NCBI GenBank assembly: GCA_038146865.1 | Contig: JAYQSL010000007.1 | Coordinates: 186,001 to 250,000 of the forward strand | Source: GCA-2709075 sp038146865 | Lineage (GTDB): Bacteria > Pseudomonadota > Alphaproteobacteria > MPNO01 > UBA2964 | Reading direction: 5' to 3' | DNA length: 64,000 nucleotides | Shown: piece by piece, positions 18,445 through 26,925 of the stretch | How positions within the stretch are numbered: position 1 is the first letter of the stretch | Layout: the number at the start of each line of letters is the position of its first letter | Translations under genes and position numbers: made by a program | The notes under the pieces: model-generated | What the model saw: the letters and a program-made list of their open reading frames with translations, nothing else | The model's database searches: none | What the model was told of the DNA's origin: nothing

Positions 18445-21036
18445 ATGGAATTTGAAAAATTTACGGAACGGTCAAGGGGATTGATCGAAGCGGCGCAAAA
18501 CTTAGCTGTAAAATTAAATAATCAGCGTCTCCTTCCAGAGCACCTTTTAAAAGTATTTCTTGACGATGAAGAAGGTCTTGCCGCCAGGTTAATAGTGACC
18601 GCGGGCGGGGACAGTCCAGGGGTGAAAAAGGATGTCCAAGAGGCGCTTAGGAAGTTACCCACTGTTGAGGGGGCTGGCTCAGGACAGGTTTATCTAGATC
18701 AAGTAACGAGCAAGCTTTTTTCTTTGGTTCAGGAATTAGCTGAAAAGGCGGGTGATAGTTTTATTACCTTAGAACATCTGTTGCTAGGAATTGCCTTGCT
18801 AGAGGATAGCCAAGCGGCAAAAATCTTAAAAATAAATGGGCTTACACCGCAATCTTTGGAAAGTGCGATAGAGCGCTTACGCAAAGGCAGAAAAGCAGAG
18901 TCCGTCAATGCGGAGGCGCATTTTGATGCTCTTTCTAAATACGCAATCGATGTTACGGAAAAGGCGCGTGATGGAAAGCTTGACCCAGTTATCGGACGAG
19001 ATGAGGAGATCCGTCGAACAGTTCAAGTTTTGGCACGTCGAACGAAGAATAATCCTGTACTTATTGGTGAGCCCGGCGTCGGAAAAACAGCGATTGTGGA
19101 AGGGTTGGCGCTTCGGATTGTCAAAGGTGATGTCCCCGACGGATTACGTAACAAAAGACTAATGTCGCTTGATCTTGGCGCTCTAGTCGCTGGATCAAAA
19201 TTCCGCGGCGAGTTTGAGGAACGACTTAAAGCCGTGCTGCATGAAGTAAGTGCGTGTGCCGGTGAAGTGGTAATGTTTATTGATGAATTGCACACTCTGG
19301 TCGGGGCTGGCGCGGCAGAAGGGGCGATGGACGCCTCTAATATGTTGAAGCCGGCATTAGCAAGAGGCGAGTTACATTGCATTGGCGCAACGACTCTTGA
19401 TGAATATCGGCAAAAAATCGAAAAAGATGCAGCTCTCGCCCGCCGATTTCAGCCGGTGTTGATTTCGGAACCGTCTGTCCAAGATACAATTTCTATTCTT
19501 CGCGGATTAAAGGAGAAATACGAACTCCATCATGGTGTAAAAATCACGGATGGCGCAATTGTGTCTGCCGCGACGCTGTCGAATCGTTATATTGCTGACC
19601 GTTTTTTACCCGATAAGGCTATCGATTTGATCGATGAGGCATCGGCGAGACTCAGAATGGAAGTCGATTCAAAGCCCGAAGAAATAGATGAGATAGATCG
19701 TCGAATAATTCAGCTCAAGATAGAACGAGAGGCCCTGAAAAGGGAGTCAGATCAGGCATCTTCGCAGCGCCTAAAAGTACTCGAGGATGAGTTGAGTGAA
19801 ATAGAGCCCCAGGCTCAAATTCTTGATGATTTGTGGCAGTCAGAAAAACAAAGGTTGGCAGGATCACAACAGCTCAAAGAGGAACTTGAACAGGCACGGC
19901 TGGAACTTGATCGAGTACAGCACGCCGGTAATTTAAGCCGCGCAGGCGAACTAATGTACGGAATTATTCCTGATCTAGAGGCTAAGATTAAAGACGTCTC
20001 GGAAGGTGAAGGGTCAAAAATTTTACAAGAAGAAGTCTCAGAAAATGATATTGCATCCATAGTATCCCGGTGGACGGGCATCCCAGTCAACAAAATGATG
20101 GAGAGCGAACGCGAGAAGTTACTCGCGATGGAAGCTGTTTTAGGGGATCGCGTCATCGGGCAAAGCGAAGCTATCGCGGCTGTCAGTAACGCTGTAAGAC
20201 GCGCGAGGGCAGGGCTTCAGGACCCTGGTAAGCCCTTAGGAACATTTATGTTTTTGGGCCCAACAGGGGTCGGCAAGACCCAGCTTACAAAAGCTTTGGC
20301 TGAATTCCTTTTTGACGATGAAATGGCGATGCTTCGCGTCGATATGTCAGAGTTTATGGAAAAACATTCAGTCTCTAGGCTTATTGGCGCGCCACCCGGC
20401 TATGTGGGATATGAAGAAGGTGGGTTACTGACTGAGAGCGTGAGGCGCAGACCCTACCAAGTGATTTTATTTGATGAATTGGAGAAGGCACACGCGGACG
20501 TATTTAATATTCTTCTTCAGGTCCTAGATGAGGGGAGGTTAACTGACGGTCACGGGCGCACGGTTGATTTTAGTAATACGCTCATAATCATGACCTCCAA
20601 CATAGGCAGTAACATTCTTGCAGATCATCAAGACAGGGATATTACATCGTCGCTCCGGGCCTCAGTCATGGAAATCGTTCGTTCGTCGTTCCGACCTGAA
20701 TTTTTAAATCGGATAGATGAAATTTTGCTATTCCACCGTCTGGATAGGCGGCACATGCGGGGTATCGTAGACATACAGCTCCTTCAAATTCGAAAATTAC
20801 TGGCAGACCGCAAAATAGAGCTGGACATTACTGATGGTGCGCTGAATTGGCTCGCAGATAAAGGGTATGATCCTGTTTACGGAGCAAGGCCACTCAAGCG
20901 AACTCTCCAGAAATTTCTTCAAAACGCACTAGCGACAATGATATTAAACGGTAGTGTCCGGGACGGAGACTTAGTTAAAGTAGATGCGCGCGATGGTGAT
21001 TTGATAATTAAGGATCAAATTTCGAAGGCGATTTAG
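18445..21036 (+). CDS. clpB: ClpB disaggregase (Hsp104 family)
   Basis: A hexameric AAA+ chaperone that pulls proteins out of aggregates together with DnaK. The 863-residue length is full. It has an N-domain (1-145), a first AAA+ domain with Walker A GEPGVGKTA at 208-216, a coiled-coil middle domain (about 410-525, Glu/Lys/Arg/Leu-rich), and a second AAA+ domain with GPTGVGKTQ near 605 and the pore loop GYVGYEEGG. A small C-terminal domain ends it. The middle domain separates it from ClpA and ClpC. A possible sigma-32 promoter precedes it. Confidence 0.98.
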   Translation: MEFEKFTERSRGLIEAAQNLAVKLNNQRLLPEHLLKVFLDDEEGLAARLIVTAGGDSPGVKKDVQEALRKLPTVEGAGSGQVYLDQVTSKLFSLVQELAEKAGDSFITLEHLLLGIALLEDSQAAKILKINGLTPQSLESAIERLRKGRKAESVNAEAHFDALSKYAIDVTEKARDGKLDPVIGRDEEIRRTVQVLARRTKNNPVLIGEPGVGKTAIVEGLALRIVKGDVPDGLRNKRLMSLDLGALVAGSKFRGEFEERLKAVLHEVSACAGEVVMFIDELHTLVGAGAAEGAMDASNMLKPALARGELHCIGATTLDEYRQKIEKDAALARRFQPVLISEPSVQDTISILRGLKEKYELHHGVKITDGAIVSAATLSNRYIADRFLPDKAIDLIDEASARLRMEVDSKPEEIDEIDRRIIQLKIEREALKRESDQASSQRLKVLEDELSEIEPQAQILDDLWQSEKQRLAGSQQLKEELEQARLELDRVQHAGNLSRAGELMYGIIPDLEAKIKDVSEGEGSKILQEEVSENDIASIVSRWTGIPVNKMMESEREKLLAMEAVLGDRVIGQSEAIAAVSNAVRRARAGLQDPGKPLGTFMFLGPTGVGKTQLTKALAEFLFDDEMAMLRVDMSEFMEKHSVSRLIGAPPGYVGYEEGGLLTESVRRRPYQVILFDELEKAHADVFNILLQVLDEGRLTDGHGRTVDFSNTLIIMTSNIGSNILADHQDRDITSSLRASVMEIVRSSFRPEFLNRIDEILLFHRLDRRHMRGIVDIQLLQIRKLLADRKIELDITDGALNWLADKGYDPVYGARPLKRTLQKFLQNALATMILNGSVRDGDLVKVDARDGDLIIKDQISKAI

Positions 21037-21103
21037 ATATCAGTGGTTTGGAGGACCGCGAATTCATGTCCTGGTATAATCTTAGCTCTGAAGCCGAAGC
21101 TAA

Positions 21104-22445
21104 TCATTCCAAGGGGGGCAGCCGATTGATAAGCCGATCAATTTCATTACGGTTCCTTTTAAAAGAGACCAATTCATTTCCTCTTAGCTTACGGCCGGGG
21201 GGTAACTTCATTTTAAGCGGATTGATTTGCTTGCCCATGACCAGAACTTCGTAGTGCAGGTGTGGACCAGTTGATCGACCAGTCGAGCCTACATAACCAA
21301 TAATTTGCCCTTGCTGGACCCGCTTACCTCTCCGGATTCCTTTTCGATATCCGCTGAGGTGCGCGTAGGCGGTCGAGTACCGTGAGTTGTGGCGAATTCT
21401 TAATATATTTTCCGTAAGCACCCTTCCGTCCCGCAAAGACAATCTTACCATTTCCTGCCGCATAGATTGGCGTCCCAATGGGCGCTGCGAAGTCTATACC
21501 GCGATGCATTTTGGTATAGCGCAAAATTGGATGTTTTCTTTTGCCGTAGCGGGATGAGAGGCGGGCTCCATCGATTGGAGTTTTCATTAGTGCCTTTTGT
21601 GCACTGAGCCCTGTCTCATCGAAATATTCGATCTCGTCTTTGTTATTTTTGAATCGGTAAATGCGTTTTGGTATCCCTTTTAAAGTAAGAGCGGCGAACT
21701 TGATGTCACCCCATTCCACAAATGTACCATCAGGTAAATATCGGCGGGAGACCAAAATATCAAATCTATCTCCTGGGTGGATGTCGCGTTGAAAGTCTAC
21801 ATCCCAGCTAAACAATCTTATTGCTTCGACAATTACTTCGGGGGATAAGCCGGACCTCGTGGCATCGACATATAAGCTGGAGCGTATTTTTCCATTAATC
21901 CTTACATTCGTATCTGTAAGCGATCGATTAACCCGTTGTGGGAGAAAATTTTGATTTGCGTCGGGTCGTACCACGATGCTTTGTGAGGCGGAAAATTTCA
22001 ATTCAAAGCCGTCAAAGATTTTTTTATCACCTTCAAATTCTTTAAAATAAATTTGGATATTTGTTCCTTTTTTTAAGTCACGGGGATCAAAGATTTTTCG
22101 CAAAGCTTTTATGCTTTGGTATACGTTTTTTTGTCTAACACCCGCTTTAATTAGGATCGCAGCTAATGTCTGACCCCCTTTGACCTCGTATAGAGTGGTC
22201 ATAATTCGGGTGGGCGAGTTAAGTGTGATATCCTTCGATATATATTGACCAAGCAGCTTGTTCTGCTTTTCGGTCAGGGTGGAGAGTTGAACCGGTTTCT
22301 CCTTAGAAAGGGCTCCTGGTTGCGGGAGGTTTTCAGTTTCTTCTCCATTGAGCCCCCAAAAAACTAGTCCAACCAAAACGAGGAAAAGCAAAGCCCCAGA
22401 GGAAGCGGTAATCAGGAAACGACTCTGGTTAAATTTTCGGAACAA
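21104..22445 (-). pseudogene. M23-family murein endopeptidase-like protein, split by a one-base frameshift
   Basis: A membrane-anchored periplasmic peptidase: a short cytoplasmic start, one membrane helix (about residues 10-30), an OapA/LysM-like region with the VKGGQTLAAILIKAGV segment, then the M23 domain. The first zinc ligands (MHRGID, His and Asp) are in the upstream frame. After AYGKYI the frame shifts, and the natural continuation LRIRHNSRYSTAYAHL, with the last ligands HLHYE, is in another frame ending at 21104. One extra A in the gene sense (ATTAAGAATT where ATTAGAATT is expected, near 21400) explains this. As read, the product would lack half its zinc site. The start is a TTG at 22445 with GAGG 8 bases upstream, inside a hairpin. 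Confidence 0.88.
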
Positions 22446-22468
22446 AATTAGAGCCTCATCTAATTTTG
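22443..22468 (-). promoter_or_regulatory. Perfect 10-bp hairpin over the start codon of the M23 peptidase gene
   Basis: CAAAATTAGA (22443-22452) and TCTAATTTTG (22459-22468) are perfect inverted repeats around a 6-base loop. In the minus-strand transcript the TTG start codon is the last three bases of the 3' arm, and the Shine-Dalgarno GAGG is in the loop. The layout could limit translation initiation (thermometer or protein-bound operator), or the palindrome could act in DNA. Function is inferred, the geometry is seen. Confidence 0.6.
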
Positions 22469-22649
22469 CTCAAAAATTCGAAAAGGAGCTGATTTCATAG
22501 ACCGGAACATGCTTGAGCACCTATTCGAAGTCAATAAGATCTGTTGGATTCTTTCTGTTTTTGGGGAGCTTTTGTTCATGAGATTGAGGTGTTCCGGTTG
22601 ACGGCAGCACCAAACCCGCATCTACTTTGTCCGAAAAAAATAAGAGGGC

Positions 22650-24737
22650 GTGGTGTTTCACTCAGCGGAACCATTTTTTAGGCCCAGAACAGTAGCTATT
22701 GTGGGGGCATCTGAAACCGGCGGTGGTGGCTGGGCGAAGGCGATTTATCAGAATCTCGAATATGGGGATTTTCCCGCGAGGACGTATTTGATTAATCCGA
22801 AACGAGACGAGCTTTGGGGAAATAAAGTTTATCCAGATTTTAAATCGATACCTGATGAGATTGATTTGGCTTTAACAATAGTGCCGGCACAATATGTACC
22901 GGGAGTGTTAGAGGAGGGTGTTTCTGCTGGCTTGAAAGCGGCCCTGATATATGCGGCAAGGTTTGGGGAAGGAAATGATCCCGAAGGCAAAAAAAGAGCT
23001 GACGCGATCAAGTTGCTTTGCGATGAAACTGGGCTCGTCGTTTGCGGTCCAAATTGCATGGGTGCCCTATCCTTGCACAACAAACAGCTTTTTTATCCGG
23101 CGACGCGAGTCCGAAGCCTTAGCGCTGGTGATACGGGCGTAATTTTTCAATCTGGCGGGACTTTTATGTTCTGGCTGGAGCGCGCGTCTGTGAGAGGCCT
23201 TGATTTCTCTTTCGCGGTATCCTCAGGAAATGAACTAAATCTTGATCTTGCCGATTATATAAATTTTTTAGTTGATGACGCTGCTACAAAAATGATTGTT
23301 TGCATGGTCGAAGGGATCAGAAGGCCGCTTGCCTTTAAGGAGGCTGCAAGGCGTGCTTTTGAGGCTGAAAAACCTATATTGATGGTTAAGGTTGGTCGGT
23401 CGGCTGCTGGTAAGGAGGCAGCTCAAAGTCACACAGGAGCACTTGCCAGTGATGACTTGGTGCTGAGAGCCGTATGCAAACAATATGGCGTGACTTGCTG
23501 CTATTCGCTTGATGAAATGATCGAGGCGGCCCTGGTTTTCAAGCAACGGCGCTGGCCCAAAGGGCCCAGGATAGCAATGGCCGGTTACTCTGGTGGTGGG
23601 AAAGGACTCTTTCTGGACTATGCAGAAGATGAAGGCGCAGTCATGGCGACTTTATCTGAGGAAACTGTTGCAGCGTGTGAAACAGAAATCGATGAAGGGC
23701 TATCTGGTCAAAATCCGATTGACTGTGGAGCCGGTATCGCTTTTAGGCAGAAGGCATTTTCATGGCTCTGCCAGCAAGTAGTCGCTGATGAGGGTGTGGA
23801 TATCATGGCCATCCAGGGTCAGTTGCCGACGAGGGATGATGATCCTGCCAACCCAATTATATTTTCCGATGTTTTTGATGCGACTGACAAGCCGACGATT
23901 GCTTACACCCGCGTGAGCCAAAATGTAAGCGATGCAGGCCGCAGGTTTCAGGAGGCTTCTAAGATGCCCTTCGTTCAGGGTTTAGATTCAACGATCAAGG
24001 CTTTGCAGCACCTAGTGCAATATGGAGCAGCGCGTGATCGCGGAATAGAGACACTACCCGGGTCATCGGGGGATATCGTCTCTCTGGAAGGAGATAGGTT
24101 AGGCCGGACATTGGGCGAGTTTGGACTAACCTTACCAAAATCAATAACGGCTAGTGATGTGGCTGGTGCGGTTACTGGAGCTGAAAAAATTGGATTCCCG
24201 GTGGCGCTTAAAATTTTATCTCCAGAGGCTAGTCACAAAACAGAAGTTGGGGGTGTTTCGCTCAATCTCAAAGATCCAGATGGGGTGAAGTTAGCTGCGC
24301 AGACTATGACCGCTAATTTATTGGCTAGAAGTCCTGGCGCTCAAGTTCAAGGATTTTTGGTTCAAGAAATGGTTGATGGTCTGGAGGTCATAATCGGCGC
24401 CCGGGAGGACCCTCAGTTTGGACCATTTATGGTTGTTGGATTTGGTGGAGTTACTGTTGAGGCAACACAAGATGTCTCCCTGCGAATGCTCCCGGTTGAT
24501 AAGGATACAGCGAGAGAGATGCTGGACGAGTTGCGCGGTAAAAAGCTTTTGGATGAATTCAGGGGGAGATCTGCCCGCGATGTTGAAGCGCTTGTAAAAG
24601 CTATTTGTGGATTATCTGATTTGTTTGCCTCTCATCGTAATCAATTGGTGGATTTTGAGATAAATCCTTTAATGGTTGGTGCTGAGGGCGAAGGTGTGAA
24701 GGCCGTAGATGTCAGGTTCGTGGAACGTGAGGAATAG
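22650..24737 (+). CDS. ADP-forming acyl-CoA synthetase (FerA-like)
   Basis: A 695-residue NDP-forming acyl-CoA synthetase: CoA-binding Rossmann domain (VAIVGASETGGGGWAK near residue 15), succinyl-CoA-ligase-like domains with the phospho-histidine His261 in AAQSHTGAL, and an ATP-grasp domain from about 470 (FPVALKILSPEASHKTEVGG). It makes a CoA ester from a carboxylic acid and ATP, releasing ADP and phosphate. The feruloyl-CoA synthetase FerA of Sphingobium SYK-6 belongs to this family, and the hydratase/lyase two genes on suggests a cinnamic-type acid. That substrate is inference. The start is GTG at 22650 or 22653, with AAGAGGG just upstream. It is followed after 9 bases by an acyl-CoA dehydrogenase. 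Confidence 0.88.
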   Translation: MVFHSAEPFFRPRTVAIVGASETGGGGWAKAIYQNLEYGDFPARTYLINPKRDELWGNKVYPDFKSIPDEIDLALTIVPAQYVPGVLEEGVSAGLKAALIYAARFGEGNDPEGKKRADAIKLLCDETGLVVCGPNCMGALSLHNKQLFYPATRVRSLSAGDTGVIFQSGGTFMFWLERASVRGLDFSFAVSSGNELNLDLADYINFLVDDAATKMIVCMVEGIRRPLAFKEAARRAFEAEKPILMVKVGRSAAGKEAAQSHTGALASDDLVLRAVCKQYGVTCCYSLDEMIEAALVFKQRRWPKGPRIAMAGYSGGGKGLFLDYAEDEGAVMATLSEETVAACETEIDEGLSGQNPIDCGAGIAFRQKAFSWLCQQVVADEGVDIMAIQGQLPTRDDDPANPIIFSDVFDATDKPTIAYTRVSQNVSDAGRRFQEASKMPFVQGLDSTIKALQHLVQYGAARDRGIETLPGSSGDIVSLEGDRLGRTLGEFGLTLPKSITASDVAGAVTGAEKIGFPVALKILSPEASHKTEVGGVSLNLKDPDGVKLAAQTMTANLLARSPGAQVQGFLVQEMVDGLEVIIGAREDPQFGPFMVVGFGGVTVEATQDVSLRMLPVDKDTAREMLDELRGKKLLDEFRGRSARDVEALVKAICGLSDLFASHRNQLVDFEINPLMVGAEGEGVKAVDVRFVEREE

Positions 24738-24746
24738 GACAGGGTT

Positions 24747-25901
24747 ATGGATTATGAACTGCCGGAGGAATTACGCTTACTTAAAGACACCGTGCGCCGT
24801 TTTGTCGATAATGAGATAATTCCCATCGAAAGAGATGCTTATGAGGGCCATCAGCTCAAGCCGGACGTCAGGGCGCTCCTTGAGGAGAAAGCAAAAGAAA
24901 TTGGTCTATGGATGTTTGATGTCCCTGAAGAATATGGAGGGCTCGGCCTTTCACTCTTGGCCAAGGTTGTTGTTTGGGAAGAGATGGGAAGAACTATTGC
25001 TATTCCCACACGTGGGGGACACATCTTTGGACCGGTTGTAAGTCCTGTCCTTTATCATTTAAATGATAGTCAAAAAGAAAAATATTTATTTCCGGTTATA
25101 AAAGGAGAGCGTCGCGCATGTTTTGCACAGACGGAGCCAGATGCTGGTGGAGATCCTGGTGGAATGCGGACCACTGCAGTGCTGGATGGAAACCACTATG
25201 TCATTAATGGGTATAAGCGTTTTATAACCGGAGCGGATAAAGCAGATTTCGCCCAGGTTTTGGCTGCTACAGACAGGTCAAAAGGGTCCCGAGGTGGCAT
25301 TTCGATGTTCTTGGTCGAAATGGATACCCCCGGTCTAGAGCTTGTTAGACCTCAACAAACGATGATGGATGATCGTCCCTGGGAGCTATCTTTTACTGAT
25401 GTTCGTGTTCCAGCCACTAACATTGTTGGTGACGAGGGTGATGGGTTTAAATTTGGTCAGACCTGGATTACAGCAGGGCGTATGCGACATGGCGCGCGTG
25501 GCATCGGGGTAGCTGAGCGTTGCCTGGAACTTGCGGGCAAATACACGAACGAGAGAGAGACTTTTGGCCAAAAGCTCTCTATGCGGCAGGGAGTTCAATT
25601 TCCTCTGATCGATGCGTGGATGAAAACTAAAATGCTTCGCCAATTTATTTTTGCAACGGCAGCGCGTGCGGATGCCGGGGAGGATATTCGGTTCGATTCC
25701 TACATGTGTAAAATAGCGGGAGACGAACACGCGTTTAAAACATGTGATGATGCTCTTCAGGTCCATGGTGGAATAGGACTCACGACGGACCTCCCTCTTG
25801 AAAAACTATGGCGGGATAGTCGTTCTATGGTGATTACCGAGGGCCCCCCTGAGATACTCCGAATGGCTCTATCTCGGGCTTTTTACCGTGAATACGGATA
25901 A
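24747..25901 (+). CDS. Acyl-CoA dehydrogenase
   Basis: A 384-residue flavoprotein that introduces an alpha,beta double bond into an acyl-CoA, passing electrons to ETF. The FAD/substrate motifs CFAQTEPDAGGDPGGM and the C-terminal YxxxxxxxITEGPPEI are visible, with Glu365 as the likely catalytic base. It lies between an ADP-forming synthetase and a hydroxycinnamoyl-CoA hydratase/lyase-like gene, 9 and 39 bases away, probably one operon. In that setting it could oxidise dihydrocinnamoyl-type CoA esters to cinnamoyl-CoAs. The substrate is not proven by sequence. Confidence 0.92.
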   Translation: MDYELPEELRLLKDTVRRFVDNEIIPIERDAYEGHQLKPDVRALLEEKAKEIGLWMFDVPEEYGGLGLSLLAKVVVWEEMGRTIAIPTRGGHIFGPVVSPVLYHLNDSQKEKYLFPVIKGERRACFAQTEPDAGGDPGGMRTTAVLDGNHYVINGYKRFITGADKADFAQVLAATDRSKGSRGGISMFLVEMDTPGLELVRPQQTMMDDRPWELSFTDVRVPATNIVGDEGDGFKFGQTWITAGRMRHGARGIGVAERCLELAGKYTNERETFGQKLSMRQGVQFPLIDAWMKTKMLRQFIFATAARADAGEDIRFDSYMCKIAGDEHAFKTCDDALQVHGGIGLTTDLPLEKLWRDSRSMVITEGPPEILRMALSRAFYREYG

Positions 25902-25940
25902 CAAAATCGACCAATTGCTCTGAAAAAGAAAGGAAGAAAA

Positions 25941-26834
25941 ATGGCAGGGAAGCTTAAGAACGTCAAAGTGACCATAAGAAAAGGCATTGCTTGGGTTATG
26001 TTAAATCGTCCTGAAAAACGTAATGCGATGAGCCCGTCACTTCACTACGAAATGGATGATACGCTGAGAGATCTTGAATCTGATCCGAGAGTGGCGGTTG
26101 TCGTTATTGGTGGCGAAGGAGGTTATTTTAGTGCTGGTCAAGATCTTAAAGAGTTCTTTCGTGAGACAGATGGTAAACCCTATGAAAAGAAACGTGCAGC
26201 TGAAGCTGCTAACCGTTGGCGATGGGAAAGGCTGTATAAATATGATAAGCCAACCATAGCAATGGTCGAGGGTTACTGTGTTGGTGGTGCGTTTATGCAA
26301 CTATGCGCGGTAGATTTTGCCGTTGCAGCAGAGGATGCAATCTTTTCTCTTTCGGAAGTCAATTGGGGTATTTTGCCAGGGGCTTTGGTCTCTAAAGTGG
26401 TATCAGATACCATTCTTCCGCGCCATGCCTTGTACTATGCCTGTATGGGGGACGCCTTCGATGCTAAGGAAGCTGAACGCATTGGGCTTATAAATTTCGC
26501 GGTTCCTCAGAAAGACCTTAGATCTAAAGTGTTGGAACTAGCCGACAAACTGATGGCGAAGAGCCCCAATGTTCTGAAAGCGACCAAGCAAGCTGTTCGT
26601 ATGGTAAGGACAATGGATTTCGATCAGTCTTACGATTACCTGGCCGCGAAAGGACAAGCAATAAAAGTTGGAGACGTTCAAGACTCATACAACACTGGTC
26701 TCAAGCAATTTCTTGATGAGAAAAGCTATAAGCCGACTTTTCAACCTTTTGCCCTGAAGAAGCCGGCAGCTAAGAAGGCCAATGCTAAAAAGTCGAGTAA
26801 GAAAGCTGTTAAGAAGCCAACCCGGCGAAAGTGA
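25941..26834 (+). CDS. p-Hydroxycinnamoyl-CoA hydratase/lyase-like crotonase with a lysine-rich tail
   Basis: Crotonase fold. The segments MLNRPEKRNAMSP, SAGQDLKEFFRE, RWERLYKYDKPTIAMVEGYC, FSLSEVNWGILPG and LKQFLDEKSYKP follow p-hydroxycinnamoyl-CoA hydratase/lyase closely. That enzyme turns feruloyl- or coumaroyl-CoA into vanillin or hydroxybenzaldehyde plus acetyl-CoA. Glu139 in SEVNWG matches the catalytic Glu. The usual Tyr of DLKEYFRE is Phe72 here, which may alter recognition of the ring hydroxyl. The family normally ends just after SYKP. Here residues 271-297 add a tail with 13 Lys/Arg in 27, of the form KKPAAKKANAKK, like histone H1. AAGGAAG lies 5 bases before the ATG. Confidence 0.87.
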   Translation: MAGKLKNVKVTIRKGIAWVMLNRPEKRNAMSPSLHYEMDDTLRDLESDPRVAVVVIGGEGGYFSAGQDLKEFFRETDGKPYEKKRAAEAANRWRWERLYKYDKPTIAMVEGYCVGGAFMQLCAVDFAVAAEDAIFSLSEVNWGILPGALVSKVVSDTILPRHALYYACMGDAFDAKEAERIGLINFAVPQKDLRSKVLELADKLMAKSPNVLKATKQAVRMVRTMDFDQSYDYLAAKGQAIKVGDVQDSYNTGLKQFLDEKSYKPTFQPFALKKPAAKKANAKKSSKKAVKKPTRRK

Positions 26835-26843
26835 GCAGTTCAA

Positions 26844-26901
26844 GGAAAGAGCTAAACACGGAGTTTCTTTTGATTAAGGCGTCCTGTTTGGCTCTCTTTC
26901 C
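26844..26901. terminator. Long-loop inverted repeat between convergent genes
   Basis: GGAAAGAG (26844-26851) and CTCTTTCC (26894-26901) are perfect 8-base arms with a 42-base loop, between the hydratase/lyase and the convergent second synthetase. It may end or protect transcripts from both sides. The long loop and lack of a T-run make it weak. Confidence 0.22.
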
Positions 26902-26925
26902 TTCTCAATTAAATATCCGGTAAGG

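Noticed and set aside
21104..21478. A separate small M23 peptidase gene of 124 residues
   Set aside because: Its first 20 residues are an out-of-frame reading of the upstream gene. The rest is the natural 3' part of the frameshifted peptidase.
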